Assembly: GCA_029939015.1 (NCBI GenBank)
Contig: JAOZTV010000121.1
Span: 1 to 8,741 of the forward strand
From: Candidatus Aminicenantota bacterium
Lineage (GTDB): Bacteria > Acidobacteriota > Aminicenantia > UBA2199
Direction: 5' to 3'
DNA: 8,741 nt
This document shows positions 6,456 through 8,741 of the stretch, one piece after another. Under the pieces are notes generated by a model that saw nothing but the letters and a program-made list of their open reading frames with translations, made no database searches and was not told the DNA's origin. The first letter of the stretch is position 1; each line of letters starts with the position of its first letter. The position numbers were made by a program, and so were the translations under genes.

Positions 6456-8741
6456 GTGAATGATGCAATAATTAGTAAATGTCCTTTTACAGGATTAAAT
6501 ATTACCACTCATCCAGAATGGGAAAATATTACCATTTCAAAAGAGCATAGTGTTTCATATAGAATAATTGAAAACAATATCCTATTGGGTGAAGCTATTG
6601 GAACTACTAATCTTGAGAGTATTAAAAAATCTCTTAATATTGCTTTGAAAATAATTAATGAGAACTTTGACAACAAACCGTTTGTTTATATTGAAAGTTT
6701 TTCTAAATTTACTAGCTCTACTACGAGTAGTAGGAAATATTATATCAAGTTTATGAAAAGTTTAAAAAAAATGAAGGGACTTATTTACTATAACGTCAAC
6801 CCTATATTAAGCTTAAGTTTAAAACTTGGGCAAAAATTAAATTTTTTTGGTTTTGATATTCATGTAACTAAAAACTATGTTGAAGCAATGGAGTTGGCAC
6901 TAAAAACACTAAATATAAAGAAAGATTTTGAAAAATTAGATAATAAAAAAAAAATTACACCTAATAACTACACCTGGGATATTCAGTTTGATGATTATTC
7001 TGTTCGTCATGAAATTATTAATAAGAATATTCTTCATATTGTATCTAAAGGAACTTTAGATATTAAACATACCCCTAAAGTATTTGAATATCTTGATAGG
7101 TTCATAAAAGATAATTTTGCAAATTTAACTGGCCAGTATTATTATGTTGTTGACGCGAATAATGTCTCAATAACAAGGAAATGCCGAAAAATATATCTAA
7201 AAAAAATACTATCAATCTATAAACGTTTCCCCTTTAAATCTTATGTTTATTATGGATCTAATAGATTACACGAAGTTCTGGCTATGTTTTTTAAACCATT
7301 TATTAATTTTAATGTTAAAAGTGCTAAGGATTTCAATGACGTTTTGGAATTTATCAAAAAAAACAATACTATAATAAACACAGAAGTAGTACAGCAAAAC
7401 ATATCAAATGAAACACAAGATTATATAGACGAATTCCTAGTCTTTCTTGGGAAAATAGATTGGGAAAGTGATAGCTTTAATAAAAATTATAAAAAAGATG
7501 CAACACACCCATTTTATCAGGTTTACGATGCTATAACTTTAATAAAATCAGACCTTGATGAACTTTACCTTGAAAAACAAAAAAATGAAGAAGAAAAGGC
7601 AGCGTTACAACACAAACTCCAACAATCTTTAAAATTAGAAACAATGGGAAAATTGGCAGGAAGTGTCGCTCATGATCTAAATAATGTTTTAAGTGGTATC
7701 GTTTCTTATCCCGATATAATACTTAAAGAGCTACCAATCAATAAAGAAAACAATAAAGTCGAAAAATATATTAAAAGAATGCAGACGTCCGGCAAAAAAG
7801 CAGCTGATATTGTTCAAGATTTATTAACTTTGAGCAGAAGCGGGGTTGTAAACCTTGAAACTGTAAACTTAAATAATATTATTGAAGATTACTTGAAAAG
7901 TCTGGAGTTTAATGTTTTAAAATCAACCTATCCAAAAGTCTCAGTTGAATATAATTTGTCTGCAAACTTAGACAATATTTTAGCATCAGCCATACACTTA
8001 TCAAAAATGATTATGAACCTTATAATAAATGCTGCCGAAGCCATATCGACAAAAGGTAAAATTAAAATTTCAACAAAGAACAAATATTTTAATAATATTT
8101 CAATTAAAGGTTATAATAAAAAGGCAAATGGCAATTATATTGAGTTAATTGTCTCTGACAATGGCTTAGGGATTTCAGAGCAAGATCAACCAAAAATATT
8201 TGAGCCCTTTTATTCCAAGAAAACTATGGGAAGAAGCGGAACAGGTCTTGGAATGATGGTAATAAAAGGTACTGTTGATGAACATAATGGTTTTATATTT
8301 CTTAAAAGTGAAGAAAAAAAAGGCACAGCGTTTAATCTATATTTTCCGGTAAAAAAAGGCATTATAAATAAAAGTTTGGTTAAAAATGTGACTGATTTTA
8401 AAGGAAAAGGAGAATCAATTCTTATAATTGATGACGATGAAGATCAGAGAATTATTTCTTATAAAATAATTAAAAATTTACAATATTCTGTTACAACAGT
8501 TTCAGGTGGCAATGAAGCTGTCAAATATTTAAAAAACAATACTGCAGATTTAATTGTTCTGGATATGATAATGCCTCCAGGTATAGGGGGACTTGAGACA
8601 TATAAACAAATTAAAGAAATAAATCCAGATCAAAAAGCAATTATTGTCAGTGGATATGCTGCAACAAAAGATGTAAAAGAAGTTCAAAGGCTCGGAGCAG
8701 GAAAATTTATAAAAAAGCCCTATACAATAGAAGGCATAGGA
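6456..8741 (+). CDS. Hybrid histidine kinase with duplicated STAS-like input domain (3' end missing)
   Basis: The frame is open for 762 codons to the window edge. No membrane helix or signal peptide is seen, so the protein is probably cytoplasmic. Order: a short CPFTGL...PEW segment (9-22); two similar ~130-residue modules (22-152 and 174-303); a linker with a probable coiled coil (about 362-395); a HisKA-type domain with H-box GSVAHDLNN, phospho-acceptor H406; an ATPase domain with N-box NLIINAAEAI (521-530), G1 DNGLGI (568-573), F-box IFEPFYSKK (581-589) and G2 GTGLGM (595-600); and a receiver with acidic DDDED (659-663), phospho-acceptor D703 in LDMIMPPG, S732 and K754-P755. All catalytic residues are present. 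The receiver lacks only its last helix because the window ends. No output domain is visible, so it may feed a phosphorelay; its signal is unknown. Confidence 0.93.
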   Translation, partial: MNDAIISKCPFTGLNITTHPEWENITISKEHSVSYRIIENNILLGEAIGTTNLESIKKSLNIALKIINENFDNKPFVYIESFSKFTSSTTSSRKYYIKFMKSLKKMKGLIYYNVNPILSLSLKLGQKLNFFGFDIHVTKNYVEAMELALKTLNIKKDFEKLDNKKKITPNNYTWDIQFDDYSVRHEIINKNILHIVSKGTLDIKHTPKVFEYLDRFIKDNFANLTGQYYYVVDANNVSITRKCRKIYLKKILSIYKRFPFKSYVYYGSNRLHEVLAMFFKPFINFNVKSAKDFNDVLEFIKKNNTIINTEVVQQNISNETQDYIDEFLVFLGKIDWESDSFNKNYKKDATHPFYQVYDAITLIKSDLDELYLEKQKNEEEKAALQHKLQQSLKLETMGKLAGSVAHDLNNVLSGIVSYPDIILKELPINKENNKVEKYIKRMQTSGKKAADIVQDLLTLSRSGVVNLETVNLNNIIEDYLKSLEFNVLKSTYPKVSVEYNLSANLDNILASAIHLSKMIMNLIINAAEAISTKGKIKISTKNKYFNNISIKGYNKKANGNYIELIVSDNGLGISEQDQPKIFEPFYSKKTMGRSGTGLGMMVIKGTVDEHNGFIFLKSEEKKGTAFNLYFPVKKGIINKSLVKNVTDFKGKGESILIIDDDEDQRIISYKIIKNLQYSVTTVSGGNEAVKYLKNNTADLIVLDMIMPPGIGGLETYKQIKEINPDQKAIIVSGYAATKDVKEVQRLGAGKFIKKPYTIEGIG
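6519..7364 (+). repeat. Diverged tandem duplication coding two STAS-like modules
   Basis: Protein residues 22-152 and 174-303 of the kinase align with an offset of about 150-154. Matching points are W22/W174, HSVSYRIIENNIL against YSVRHEIINKNIL, INENFDN against IKDNFAN, RKYYIK against RKIYLK, YYN against YYG, and FGFDIHVTK against INFNVKSAK. Identity is low outside these anchors, so the duplication is old. The strand/helix alternation resembles STAS or SpoIIAA-like domains; that fold assignment is inference. Confidence 0.65.

Noticed and set aside
1..8741. CRISPR arrays, insertion sequences, tRNA or rRNA genes
   Set aside because: No regularly spaced direct repeats, transposase motifs, terminal inverted repeats or cloverleaf-type sequences were recognised on either strand.

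Overview
The window is strongly A+T-rich (long A and T runs, A/T-ending codons) and comes from a bacterium with a Gram-negative-type envelope: YidC carries the large N-terminal periplasmic domain seen in diderms. The gene content does not fix the phylum. A Desulfobacterota- or Deferribacterota-like origin is a guess, based on the AT-rich rpmH-to-mnmG block next to a soluble hybrid histidine kinase.

Positions 1-6391 hold one compact plus-strand block: a promoter (11-39), rpmH, rnpA, yidD, yidC, khpB/jag, mnmE and mnmG. Spacing is extremely tight. Three junctions are ATGA stop/start overlaps (rnpA/yidD, yidC/jag, mnmE/mnmG) and yidD overlaps yidC by 19 nt, which suggests one translationally coupled operon. 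The genes cover ribosome assembly (L34), tRNA 5'-end processing (RnpA), membrane protein insertion (YidD, YidC), RNA binding (KhpB/Jag) and wobble-uridine modification of tRNA (MnmE-MnmG).

The most unusual feature of this block is rnpA. It is only readable as a full RNase P protein if the frame moves by -1 at or just after a run of 13 T. As written, the zero frame stops after 36 codons, although everything upstream and downstream is well conserved. This is either a homopolymer sequencing error or a gene expressed by slippage. A 7-bp hairpin lies just downstream, and mutually exclusive stems lie just upstream.

After a 64-nt gap with a plausible weak promoter, a GTG-started gene (6456 to the window end, incomplete) encodes a soluble hybrid histidine kinase of more than 762 residues. 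Its first ~300 residues are two copies of a ~130-residue module with a STAS-like strand/helix pattern. These are followed by a coiled-coil linker, a HisKA-type H-box (H406), an ATPase domain and a receiver domain (D703). The duplicated input region is the best candidate here for an undescribed signalling module. The rsmG-parA-parB genes that often follow mnmG are absent at this position.
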